A stretch of 64,000 bases of DNA from Hyalella azteca (lineage: Eukaryota; Arthropoda; Malacostraca; Amphipoda; Hyalellidae). The stretch lies in the NCBI RefSeq assembly GCF_000764305.2, contig NW_025946472.1, forward strand, positions 124,001 through 188,000, in the 5' to 3' direction. A program made the position numbers and the translations under genes. The notes beneath the pieces were generated by a model. The model saw nothing but the letters and a program-made list of their open reading frames with translations, searched no databases and was not told where the DNA came from. Shown piece after piece: positions 12,015 through 37,605 of the stretch; the first letter of the stretch is position 1, and every line of letters begins with the position of its first letter.

Positions 12015-12160
12015 GGGGCCATACTTTCAAAACTCGCTAAGTGAACATAAGTATTTACGCTCTATTTTCTTGTCTATGATTGGTGGATTTTGCTTGAAAG
12101 GCCGTCAATGATTGGCTGATGAACTTACGATCTCTTAACTTTTTTTGAAAGTATAGGCCC
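12015..12160. mobile_element. 146-bp MITE, copy A
   Basis: The ends are inverted repeats of GGGCC(T)ATACTTTCAAAA. The interior contains TCTATTTTCTTGTCTATGAT and GGCCGTCAATGATTGGCTGA. Two further copies, both in reverse orientation, lie at 37706-37850 and 47055-47200. No coding capacity, so it is a non-autonomous DNA element. I could not fix the target-site duplication, so the superfamily is open. Confidence 0.8.
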
Positions 12161-12861
12161 AGTGCCTGACGTGAAGTGTTAAGGTTTCATGTGTTCAGAA
12201 GACGTCGTACTACTTCACTGTCGCGGGTTAATTTCCTGCTTATTTTTAAACTCTTTCTTGCTCAATCCAACTCTAAGAACATGAATTTCTTTTCTACTAT
12301 TTATTATGGTGTGAATGTGCTAGTTTTGGGACCTCAAAAAACTGTTATCGTGTTGAGTGTAGGAAGCTGGTCTTGGTAATATCTGCGCTCCTTATTAGGT
12401 TTTCTACGTCAGCGATTATGTACTGTAGCAATTTCTGCTCTTGAACTGTGATGTTTACTGTTGTCGTGTACGGATAGAAAATTGCTCTATTGTTTATCAT
12501 AAATGTCGAGCCTCTCAAATGTTTACTCTCTACGCCCAGTGTGGAGTTGAAAGACTAGTATAACCTTTTAAATTATCTTCAATACTAACAAGGTTTCTTC
12601 GTAATGCACCGCGTCTGCTCCTCATAATAACTTCAGGATATTTCTCCGTGGAATGTTTAAATGCCTTCATACAATAATTGAAAATCATCCGTTGGAAGAA
12701 TGACAACAATTGTTCTTTGTAATGCAAGTTTACTGGTGCCACAACTTACCAATTATGTCGCTGTTTAACATTATTTGAATTTTGAACTGCAAAATTGAAA
12801 CAATTAGTGCCTCTTTGTTATTTTGTTAGTCATGTCTTGCAATCTAGTAAATAAATGTCAA

Positions 12862-13044
12862 TTAATGCAGGTTTCATTGAAGACCAGAAAGTATTTCTTA
12901 TTGACAATTTTCTTGTCGTTTTTTTCTATTCGGCGAATTAGGCTCTTGATAGGAAGTGAATTATGTAATTCGCCGAATAGAGAAAAACGATAAGAAAATT
13001 GTCAATAAGAAATACTCTCTGGTCTTCAATGAAACCTGCATTAA
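12862..13044. mobile_element. Foldback element with 79-bp arms and TTAA ends
   Basis: Arms at 12862-12940 and 12966-13044 are almost perfectly complementary around a 25-base spacer. The outer ends read TTAATGCAGG and CCTGCATTAA, so TTAA flanks TGCAGG on both sides. TTAA is the piggyBac-type target, but the outermost TTAA is part of the palindrome, so this is suggestive only. The transcript would form a long hairpin. Confidence 0.8.
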
Positions 13045-13518
13045 AGAACAGCTTCTGCCAAACTACACCAATGTCATTTAGAGGACTTATTTGAATTACA
13101 ATTGAATTTTAACCGGATATCAATTATCAATGCCTATTTTTTCAGGTTATTTAATGGAACAGAATAGAATAAATGTCTTTGTAATGAGATGTAACCACGA
13201 AAATATTCGGTCTAACTGTTTTTATTCCCTGCAGGTAGGGTTGTTGTTAATGCAATCTGTGATCTTGTTTTGACAATTTTAACAGTATTGTGTTTCATAA
13301 AGCTGTGTAGGTCAGATATTTGAAAGAATCCCGTCAGATTCTCGTTCTCGCTCGATTTTTGTTGCAGAAGTTCTCTGCATTATGTGTCTCTCTCTCTCTC
13401 TCTGCATGCTATAAGAGCTGCATTTTATATATACTCCATACCTGGACTAAAATTACTCAGAAATTTGGACATCATTTCTCGGGCATGTGTCACTGTTATA
13501 TTTTTATCGTGGATCTTA

Positions 13519-13640
13519 CGACCTTTATGACCTTATGATGAGTCCGGGACTTCTTAGTCCCCGGTCACGCTGATGCGCCGCCTTCGTCGTCCTCCATCTC
13601 CGAGTCGTCGCTAGGCAGGTCACCCCGCCCTCGGGTCCCG
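13519..13640 (-). mobile_element. 5'-truncated non-LTR element 3' end, copy 1
   Basis: On the minus strand this encodes the C-terminal tail DDSEMEDDEGGASA and stop. A short 3' UTR follows, ending in two CATAAGGT-type units. The tail and 3' end match copies at 16755 and 18598. This copy has a 10-codon insertion relative to them (GTRGRGDLPS). The minus-strand frame continues to 13810 but is not similar to the other copies there. Confidence 0.7.
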
Positions 13641-13862
13641 GATGTAATGTTGGATGTTTCATACGAGTCGTTCTTAACCTTCGTACTTTTACATGCCCTG
13701 GGATTTATTGAGTAATTATTTTGCTTGTTTCTTCTCAGTATTTTGTGGCTGTCATAAGCTGAATTTAAGAAAGCAGTATCGGGTACGTCGTCTGCTAGAC
13801 GGGAACTCATTTTTTCTTAGGCTATACACTCAAGATATATGCTAATATATATAAATATATGT

Positions 13863-13900
13863 TAGAATATGTAAATATTTTTCAATATTTACATATTCTA
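13863..13900. repeat. 17-bp-arm AT-rich hairpin
   Basis: Arms TAGAATATGTAAATATT (13863-13879) and its exact complement (13884-13900) flank a 4-base loop. It lies among further ATATTT-rich repeats. Confidence 0.75.
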
Positions 13901-14009
13901 TTCAATATGTCAATATTTTTTAAATGAATATTAATTATATAAATATGTATTAGAATATGCATTCATTATTACGCTGAAGTGCCTTACGCGTGTCGTGTCA
14001 TGACGCTGT

Positions 14010-14250
14010 CTGTACCACGACACGACCTGTCTACACCACGACACGACCTGTCTACACCACGACGCGACCTGTCTACACCACGACACGACCTGTCTACACC
14101 ACTACACGACCTGTATACACGACCTGTCTACACCACTACACGACCTGTCTACACTACACGACCTGTCTACACCACTACACGACCTGTCTACACCACGACA
14201 CGACCTGTCTGCACCACGACACGACCTGTCTACATCACGACACGAACTTA
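14010..14250. repeat. About 21-bp minisatellite, 11-12 copies
   Basis: The unit is ACGACCTGTCTACACCACGAC with ACTAC variants and one short spacer copy (CTGTATACACGAC). Overlapping Thr/Pro/Val-rich open frames are repeat translations. Confidence 0.88.
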
Positions 14251-16754
14251 AGGTGCGCGCCTCCTGCTCATTTCCTGCTTAAAGTGAAAGGAAACCGGAC
14301 TTAATTCGAGCACAACTCCACTATAAAATATCTGAGTTTTATTCTTCCAGTTAGATAATTTTTTCGTAAACATCTTTGTTTACATTTTTCAATTACATTT
14401 CTACCACAAATTTAGCTAAAATAATGCACACATTGCTGTGAGATTATTTATTTTTCACGTTTATCGTGAAGGAATGAAGTGATAAATCTACTCATGAAGC
14501 TCAATGAGCACACCTTAGCTCGCTTGAGCTTCAAGTGTCTGTGTGTCGTCTACTCTTCATATTGCGCATTTCTCAGTGACTTTTCAATGTATGGTTCCAT
14601 AAAAATTATGCAGCTACTTAAACCTTTTTGTTTTCATCTAATAATACACCGAGAATTTGCCTCAGACAATTTATCAATATATTTCTCTGCTAAATTGTTC
14701 ACTCTTGTAAGTTCCAACGTATCCTTGGTCGAGAAAGTGCTTCTGACCAAGATGTCATTCGTTTATACATAGTGACTGCGTCTCTATAACTTGTGTGATG
14801 AAGATTCATTAATAATACATTGCAAGTCACGACGTCTTCCTCCTCTACCGCATGTTACGTGTTGTACACCATAGGATTTTCAGGTGTCGATGTTGAATAA
14901 TTTATTTTGACTTTAAAGTGTTTATTAATGTTAAGCTAAGATCCCGCGATCGAATATTAACATTTATTTGGAATTAAGAATTTCTTAGCTGTGGATGTTT
15001 GTTTATGTGGCCAGCTGGTTTAGACTTAATAATGAAACAGTTTATTGTTCATCATTGGCTTGTGTGAACGCCTGTAATTATTTGTTATGGAGTCAACTGG
15101 TTAATAGCGCAGGAAAGAAGTTGCCTGAAACATTAACAAATTCTTCGCGTGCTTTGAAATTTTACGTCTGTATTTTCATTCAATCTAAGTTTTCCTTTTT
15201 AGTTACAATTTTACGCGCTGCAGGATTTTGATTAAGTTCCTCTTCTTCGTCAAATTTTTCCGATTCATGAGAAAATAATTTATTATAAAAATTTAGTATC
15301 TGCGAAGGTAGGCTTGATATTATTACTGCCTGAATATAAATTTGTTTATTTGCTTATCTTTACATCAGCAGAAATCCCTTTATTATTTTCATGTATGTAT
15401 TAGTCTTGATTCTTCAAATACTTACAGACCAAGTTTTCTGGACCAACGAAGACTTTGCCTGCGCGAGCGTCATGAATTATGTAGTATGATTTAGTAGATG
15501 AATACATTTTCTTCGTTATAAAAATTATAGATTGGGCCTTTTGAAACTATTGGCTTTTTCAATTAAATCTAAATTCTCCGTAAAAAATCGTAATGCTAGT
15601 TTAAATTTTACTTCAAACCGAGTACTTCTAAGAATTGTATTTCCCGAAAATTATTTCGTATTCAACTTCTTGAAGTTTTCACATTGTTTAATCGATGTGA
15701 ACGTTATTAATTCATGATCTATAACGTTCACCCAATCACTCCCGCAGCTCCATCTTTATCTGTATTGCTATATCAAACACACGCCTTATCAAATGAAATG
15801 CGATAAGCTTTTACTCCGTCCGGTTTTTTTATTTTCGTCTGGTCATAAAATGAAACGGTGCATTCTCTGCTAGAAAGTTTACATTATTTTTAACAACTAA
15901 GTTTCCATAGTGGCAAGTGGCAACATTCTCAATTACTCGCGCTGTCTTCTCTTTACATTACATTGTTGCTTCAACAACTCTTGAATTGTTCAACATCAAG
16001 CCTACTTGAGTATATGGTTTTAAGATGGTACTCTAGTAATTTGCGTTCACTCATAACTCAAAATTTCATAATGTGTCCTTTCAATATTTTTTAATGAACT
16101 TTTTAACTGCCATGTGCAGTCATGCACAGGCACATTGTTTCTTAAAAGTCTTTCCATTTACACAATCTTCTACTTGTACAGCTGTAAATAAACTTCATAA
16201 TTTATCTATACGCGTTTTATTTGACCTAAATGTTCACCTTGTGAATTGCTTCTCTTGTTACATGTCTTATAATATAATATCTCCTTCGAAATATGTCGTA
16301 TATGTTCTCATTTTCTGCTTATCTCGGGGGCGGGGCATGCATTGTATGTGTTGTTAGAACCTTGAATCAGATGTGTGCTACAACACACTCTTTTAATCAA
16401 CACTTCCCGAGCTGAGCCATTAGTGCAATTTTGTGTTTGCCTACACCTTCGAAGTTACTCTTCATATATTTTAGTCTGCAAATATGACAACTTGTAGATA
16501 GTCTTGCATTAACATGGAAGTATAATGCATTTCAGTGTGTGAAGTTTTTTACATTGCTCAAAATATACCTCGATTTGCTTCTCTGTCTCATGCGGCAGCG
16601 AAGTTCTCTACGTTGCAAGAGAAGGAGAAAAAACGCTGTCGTATAATGACTCCTGTCATTTCATTTAATGTGACTTAATCGATTGTATTTTCAAAATTTT
16701 CTCCCACAACGGAAAGTGCTTAGCTCTGTGCTGCGTTTGCATGAGGCCAGCAAC

Positions 16755-16862
16755 ACCTTATGACCTTATGATGAGTTTAGGATGTCGCAGTCCACGGTCA
16801 CGCTGATGCGCCGCCTTCGTCGTCCTCCGTCTCCGAGTCGTCGTCGGATGTAACGTTGGACG
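16755..16862 (-). mobile_element. 5'-truncated non-LTR element 3' end, copy 2
   Basis: The minus strand encodes TSNVTSDDDSETEDDEGGAS then Ala and stop, followed by the same 3' UTR and CATAAGGT tail as copies 1 and 3. Homology stops at about 16862, where the upstream DNA differs from copy 3. That is expected of independent 5' truncations. Confidence 0.75.
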
Positions 16863-18597
16863 TGTTATATGCAATGGCCAGTATGCAATAACAATGTATG
16901 CAGTATGCAATAACAATGGCCAGTTACTGCAAATTAAGCTATAAGCACGACTGCGTCAGTGCCCCCATCGACTGCGTGTCAAGTCCCTGGTCGTGCGGCC
17001 AGTTGGTCGCCGTAGGGCGTGGCGCTGCGCACGCGGTGTGTCGATGTCGTCCTCAGCGTAATTGATGGCGTGACTACAACGCTTAGCGCCTGACACGTCG
17101 AGCTCCAGCGCCTGCACGAGTGATAAGTGAGCATTAAATTGTGTTGTTACTTTGTTATTTTTAATTATAATGCTCGTTTTGTGTGGAGTCTCTCTTGTAG
17201 TTGATCTCGCTCGCTTTTGCGCTTGACATTCTTTGGTGCCTCGCTGAGGTATACCTAATTCCAGGCGTGCTAACGAACATCCTTCCGAAAAGTTTCTGCA
17301 CCTATTCTGTGAAATTAAGTCATTTTTACTTTGCATTTTGAGGCGATGCTGATATTGATCCGCATTCTTAAAAATCACGCTGTCGCTCTAGAATTTATTC
17401 TATTGTTTTTTTATAACCGATATTTAGCTTTTATCGTAGGAATTGTTTAAAATGTGAATTTTCTGTTTCTTATTGTAAGCATCAGCGAGTAGAAAATTTG
17501 GAATGGAAATCATATTATCGTTTCAACAAATCTCTTTGCTATCATCTCACTGCATTAAAAAATCGTACTTCTGTTATGTTATTCATCTGTTTGTCTGCCA
17601 ACTTATTCTGCGTTGAGTCGAATTTTGTTAATAAGTAATAACTTACAAGTTATTTATTGCCCGCTAAAAATTTAATAATAATCTCAATTCGCTTAATTTC
17701 ATTTATTTTCTGACATAGCAGTGCGTAATTTCTTTACCATCCTCATGTTTATGAATGTAATTTTTTCCAATGGTCGTCTCTATATCGAAGTGAACAGGTA
17801 TCATTTGTCATCACAAAAGCTGTTACAACTGAAACAACTGAAACTAACAGCATTTTTCTGACGTAACTTAAGCCTTCATTTAGAATGTGCCTCATTCGTT
17901 ATCACTTGTGTAAATGTTTTTTTTTTTTCTTTTATGCTGCTTAACCCTTGGTAACGATATTATAGCAACGCTCGGTACGATAATTACCTTGTAAAATTAT
18001 AGAGTCTGACAAGAATTAACCAATTATGTTCTGTGAGAAGAGAAAATTCTGTGCAAAATCGTAAAGGTCTTTCCTTAAGGGCTGAACATGTGAAGTATAG
18101 AAACAGAAACCTCCCTTTTGAATCAGAAAATTTTGAAGTTCCTCGCGACGAAACCTCAGCATCTGGTCTTACATTGAGTCCTCGTACTTTGTAGGGTAAA
18201 TGTCTAAACGACGCCGCACATCTTACTTTGAGTCACAAACTCACAACCTATAAAATAGCTTAGTAATAACCAAGGTGCAAAATTGTTCGCCTGTACGAGG
18301 AAAGACCATAATAATTTATTATGGTATAATATATCAAGCGATTACTTAGGGCCCTTAATAAAATCTAAAATTGTGTGAAAATAACCTATCACAATTAGCC
18401 TGGCGCAATTCTCATGCAAATAACTTTTTATGTTGCACATAGCCTCATAGGTAAGATAACCTCACGCCATATTGAGGTGTACTTTCAATCGAATTCTACA
18501 ACTTTTATGTCGAAATTCATCCGTTTGAAAATCGAAAGAACTGTTTTTCAATTCCATCATCGCAGCTTACGAAGGCACGCAGTGAAATTTTGCAGTG

Positions 18598-18775
18598 ACC
18601 TTATGACCTTATGATGAGTTTAGGACGTCGTAGTCCAAGGTCACGCTGAAGCGCCGCCTTCGTCGTCCTCCGTCTCCGAGTCGTCGTCGGATGTAACGTT
18701 GGACGTGTTCCGTCTATTTGCCCTCATTTGGGCCAGCTGATGCAAGATGCTGTTGCTTGTCACTTGCTGAGGGTA
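18598..18775 (-). mobile_element. 5'-truncated non-LTR element 3' end, copy 3 (longest)
   Basis: The minus-strand frame reads SNSILHQLAQMRANRRNTSN, then the acidic DDDSETEDDEGGASA tail and stop. The SNSI-HQ-AQM motif matches a second fragment in this window (51490-51665, SNSIVHQVAQM). There it follows an FKRQLDVFL-type stretch typical of the end of LINE ORF2 proteins. All three tails here point the same way. Confidence 0.78.
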
Positions 18776-19324
18776 GTTTCAACTGAATATTTTACACTAT
18801 TACGCTGGATATCCTGCCTTACACTGAGCTCCGATTCTGACCGCAAGGACTTGGAATGCTCGGCTGCCAAACCGCGCGGTATGCTGGGCCGGATATAAGC
18901 AATAAATACCTTCACCTCAAGCACACTTGCTTCTTACTTGCTCCTCTCTTACTACAGCTCAACACTCTTATTTGTATCAGTGATTTAATGTAAGACACTT
19001 GTCACTTAATGTAAACACTTCACTGCTTCACGTATTGAATGCTATAATTTCATTCTACCGATCTGTTATTATTATTATTTTTTTTAGAGTCTTTTTCATA
19101 TATAAAAGAGTAATTTTCTGAACACTTTCACACTGAACAATTTATACTCTTTTTTTTTACTGACTTCCCTTATTTTCCGCCGAAACACTGGATTACATCT
19201 CTCAGGCCCAGTCTGTACAATTAATTAACCACTGGCCATCAAAGAAAAATTATCGTCAACTGGTTACTTCACTGAGAGCTGGCCGCGACACGTACGTCCT
19301 ATCCCGACGACGTCTAGTAGGGAC

Positions 19325-19480
19325 GTCTAGTAGGGAAGTGCAGTGCATCACCACGCAGTGAAGTGCTGCAGTGCATCACCACGCAGTGAAGTGCTGCAGT
19401 GCATCACCACGCAGTGAAGTGCTGCAGTGCATCACCACGCTGTGAAGTGCTGCAGTGCATCACCACGCAGTAAACATCCC
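19325..19480. repeat. 30-bp minisatellite, about five copies
   Basis: The unit is GTGCATCACCACGCAGTGAA plus GTGCTGCA. It is preceded by a doubled GACGTCTAGTAGG and followed within 30 bases by a consensus donor-like GGTGAGTG at 19504. Confidence 0.85.
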
Positions 19481-20264
19481 CCGAGTGAAGGCCGCGGCTG
19501 GACGGTGAGTGGTGGTAGTCACGCAAGGACCGCGCCTCGCTCCTCCACCTGTTGCAGTGTTGCGTGGTCAGCTCGTGCCGTACTGGCAACGCCCAGCAAT
19601 GCAACGTCCTCTGTTCTTTGTGCTCACGCAGTCTTCTTTGTTATGGTTAATTGACCTTCATACTTGGTATTATGTACATTTGTTCTCCTTTGCTAATTAA
19701 CTAAACCCCCTGCATTTGGTTCTGGGTAAATTTGCTCTATTTTATTTATTGGTTCCAAACAATATATTTTTTAATAGTTGTTAATTAAGATGTGCATCTG
19801 TCGCTACACAAGCTTGTTATCTATCCCATCATTAACGAATTCTATGTATTTTATTGGTGTAATTATTGCAGTATTTGGTTACTCAAACTTAAAGCCATGT
19901 TTGTAATATATTATGTTTTTTTCTGTCCCTGAAATGCTTTTTTAATTACTTTCCTACAAACAATAAAAATTTAGTAACTTCTGTTTAGTATAATATTCGC
20001 GTAAATTTCTATTGGCATGTTCATTATTTCAATGTTTAGTCATCTATTTTGCCTTAAATAATCTAAAATATTAATTTTTCTAGAGTAGCTGCACTCGAGT
20101 CATCCCATGTTGATGGCGCAGTCTATACATAGGCAGTATTTCTGCCCAGAGAGACCTCAACTTTTGATACCTTGAATCTGCTATAAACAAGTGAGTACTT
20201 ACGCTGATAATTGAAATGATTAGAGTAAAAGAATTACCCGTAATACGATGTTAGTTAAGAGGTG

Positions 20265-20475
20265 CCGCCTAGAGTGCGTTGGTGGTTAACAGGTGCTACA
20301 TTGAGTACTGAGTAGGTTGGCAGTTAACTGGTGCTACATTGAGTACTGAGTAGGTTGGCAGTTAACAGGTGCTACATTGATAGGTTAGTAGTTAACAGGT
20401 GCTACATTGAGTAGTGAGTAGGTTGGCAGTTAACAGGTGCTACATTGAGTAGCGAGTAGGTTGGTAGGTAACATG
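20265..20475. repeat. About 39-bp minisatellite upstream of Tmc
   Basis: The unit is TTAACAGGTGCTACATTGAG followed by TACTGAGTAGGTTGGCAG. There are five copies, one lacking the TACTGAG segment, ending about 600 bases before the Tmc start codon. Confidence 0.85.
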
Positions 20476-21067
20476 TGTTCTGTGAATACACCGGCACTCA
20501 CCACGACGAAATTGAGCAAGCTGAGCCAAAATACCGCTGTGTGGTTTAGTCCTAATCGTAGCGGGCGGAAGCTTGCCTACCTTAAAAGCTGAGCAAGCAA
20601 AGCACTTAGCCTCTTAATGCATGAACACGACGACTTCTGTTCCTGGAAGTCCTGCGCACATCACAGCACTTGACCAATATTCGTGTTGACATCTTTTCAG
20701 TGCTGCTCTGGACACGCTCATAGAAGGTTGTGAGGACTCATAGCTCGACACATGCCCAGCGGATCTCGCTGATCATGCGGGATCACTTAATAATCAATCT
20801 TATAATTGATCTCGTGTTGGAACTTATTTTAACGTTTATATATTCGACCTGTTCAGCACCTGTTCGCCAGAAATCAGACTAGGAGGTGCTTCATACACAA
20901 CAAGTCTTCAACCCAATCATAAATAAAAAAACCAAAGCACAATTGTTATTCGTACCTCGACACTGGATTACGCATAGAATCTTAGAATAAGTAGAAAATC
21001 TTTCGAATCTTCTCCCTACAGCACAGTTGTTTGTATTGTAATCAGTTAGAAGTCACTTGGCCTCCCC

Positions 21068-35245
<14,178 letters not shown>

Positions 35246-37605
35246 CGTTGGAATTTCTGAATTGTGATGTAAAAATATGTTCACTTTTACGAATGCTACA
35301 TTTGTAGCCAATTCATTTCTATATTTGTATTGTTAACCATCGATATTTACGAAGCTCGATCGATATTTACGCAGTTTTGGCCCATTCTTGAAGTCACTTT
35401 TTCTGCAACCGAAATATGGTTGCAGCTTTGCTAGCTTTGATTTAAACTTTCGGATATTAATTACAATCGATTTTAATGCACATTTATTGGATTTATGGTT
35501 TCAAACGTTTTTTATTTCTTTTTTAGAAGACAAAGTTTATTTTTAAGAACAATTCCCATGAATAAATCCGTTATCAAAATATGATGGCAAAGATTCCTTT
35601 CAATATCGCCTGCCCTGGATGCACGCATTAGTTTGTGAGCTCGCACGCACAAACTAATGTTATGCGCCTTGTCAGCAGAGTACGTACTTTTTTCTTGCAA
35701 AGAAAGCCATCACATAATTACTTATCCTCCCTCAAAGAAAGCCATTACATAATTGACTAATGTTATCATGTCCATTGAAGTCAACTCATAAGTGCACGTT
35801 ATACACGAATTTTACTAATTATGGCATCTTAATTACGTATGCCATATCCGCACTGTGCCATCAATCATTTCAGTTGGCTCAATAATCAAAATGTAACCTT
35901 CATTCATTTTTCTCGTGGCTTTCATGCAAACATCAGAACGACACATCCTAAATTCATCTCACCAGGTTAAGAATACAAAGGTACGTTAAAACTGAGGCTG
36001 ATTAGTCCTGTGCATGAAATCCAACAAAATACATGGCAATGATTAAACAATATTTCCCAAAGTTCTTTGCAAGTGCACAGCGAGGCGATCACCCTTTCAA
36101 GCACATCAAGTGGGATAGTCGACATATTCATAATTATCGGGCACTGTGTCGAGCACTAGCTGAGCTTCGGCGTACACAACAGTTACTGAGTATCACGATA
36201 ATTGAAGATCATCAAACTAATGAGCGGATTACATTAATAAACACTTTCACGACTTGGTTGCAAGACATTGAAGCGAGAGATTTAATTTTTCTCAAGCGGA
36301 CAAGTGAGGTTAACAATACAGTAAGTTATGGTCGAATAAATGTTCTTCTGAACCTAGTGACTTGTTCTCGAAAAAAAAAGTCGCGTATTAATTCACAAAT
36401 ACCCTCGCTCAGACATGAAGGCTATTTTATAAAATCTTTTGAACTTTTCATCAATCTTTTGAACATTTTATAGAATCTTTTGGAAAAATTCCTCCAACAT
36501 TGATCATTTTGTGCCTATGATAAAAGAATAGGTAAAGAAACTTAAGTCCAATGGCAGATAAGTGAGATACGTAATAGGAAGTTAATAACAAGGAAATTAC
36601 GTGTGATCTAAATACATAGGCGTGGTCTAAGTTTACTTCAACACTGGATTGAAAATAAAAATTTGCAGCGACCCCATGAGATTAATTTCTCCTAATAAAA
36701 TCTGAATGGAAAGAGGCATCTATGTCATAGAAACTAATTAAAAGTGTAATATTGGCGAGATAATCTTAGCTCCGAATGACTTTCAAACTGAAGAACATGA
36801 ACAACCAATTTTCGTAAACGTTTTTACTTAAAGATATCACGTTTGAAGATGATCTCATCAAAATAAACAATGATATAGTAATCGACACGCAGCAGACTTA
36901 TCGTACAGTTAGCCGAACTGTTCAGTTGCTCCGCTTGATTACATAAAAATACGCCAAGCAGAGGTTTAGTAAAAATCGCTTAAATTAGATCATATTTCCA
37001 AGTGGAGATAGAGCATAAAAACTCAATTGCCATGACTAAAGGTGATTAAAGAAAGACTAGGATTAAACACACCAATAAGTGCCTACAGTATCTCCGTAAT
37101 TTGAACGTGTAATTCGAAAAAATTGAAGCAGGTTAGAAGGTGTCATACCTTTTGAATAAGGTACAATTTAGAACTTGTGAAAAAGTGATTCAGGTACAAC
37201 TGTAGTAGCTGTTGGAGTGGCTATTTTTTTGCTGCGCTGTAGAAATAATGACCATCAAAACTTAGACATGTCTTAAGGAAATTTTGAGCAACAAGTAGCT
37301 CAAACCACCAGCTTCTTGCCTTCAATGAAGTTAGCTAGCATCATATATTTTATTCTAAATGTATTTGTGAAACACAGAAAAATTTCACACCCAATCAGTT
37401 CTTACTTCCAACAAAAGCCGATGTTCAATGCCCATTAGTTTCTTCTCAAAACTAGAAATTCTTTCACGTAATGAGCTGCTAATATAAGTAACAAGACAGA
37501 GGACAACTAACGACGTTAAGGGCTAAGTCACAAGCTTATTCTAAAGCTAACATCCTGATGAGTGAAGGGGGCAATGCGGTTGGGATGGACACAACCGCTC
37601 CTTCC
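35246..37605. other. Spacer between convergent Tmc and EDF1 3' ends
   Basis: AT-rich DNA that must include both 3' UTRs. A hairpin with 12-base arms (CATTAGTTTGTG, 35626-35637 and 35648-35659) and a small CTGCAACC/GGTTGCAG hairpin (35403-35425) lie in the probable Tmc 3' UTR. A 146-codon frame at 36033-36473 (+) is not low-complexity but has no family resemblance I know. In AT-rich DNA of this length one such frame by chance is not surprising. Confidence 0.5.

Larger units (their letters stand above)
11116..21067. other. Intergenic region between AKTIP and Tmc
   Basis: AT-rich DNA with no exon I can support. It contains a MITE, a foldback element, three truncated retrotransposon 3' ends and several minisatellites, annotated separately. 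A GC-rich patch at 16956-17120 gives a 140-codon minus-strand frame adjacent to a retrotransposon tail; it may be part of a decayed element. A strong donor-like gtgagt at 19505, just after a minisatellite, could mark an upstream untranslated Tmc exon, but there is no independent support. Confidence 0.5.

Noticed and set aside
16956..17378. 140-codon minus-strand frame as a host gene
   Set aside because: It lies beside a truncated retrotransposon tail, has no recognised domain, and its first half is basic AT-rich sequence; more likely decayed element or chance.
36033..36473. 146-codon non-repetitive frame between Tmc and EDF1 as a gene
   Set aside because: No recognised motif and no splice or promoter support; about one such chance frame is expected in this much AT-rich DNA.
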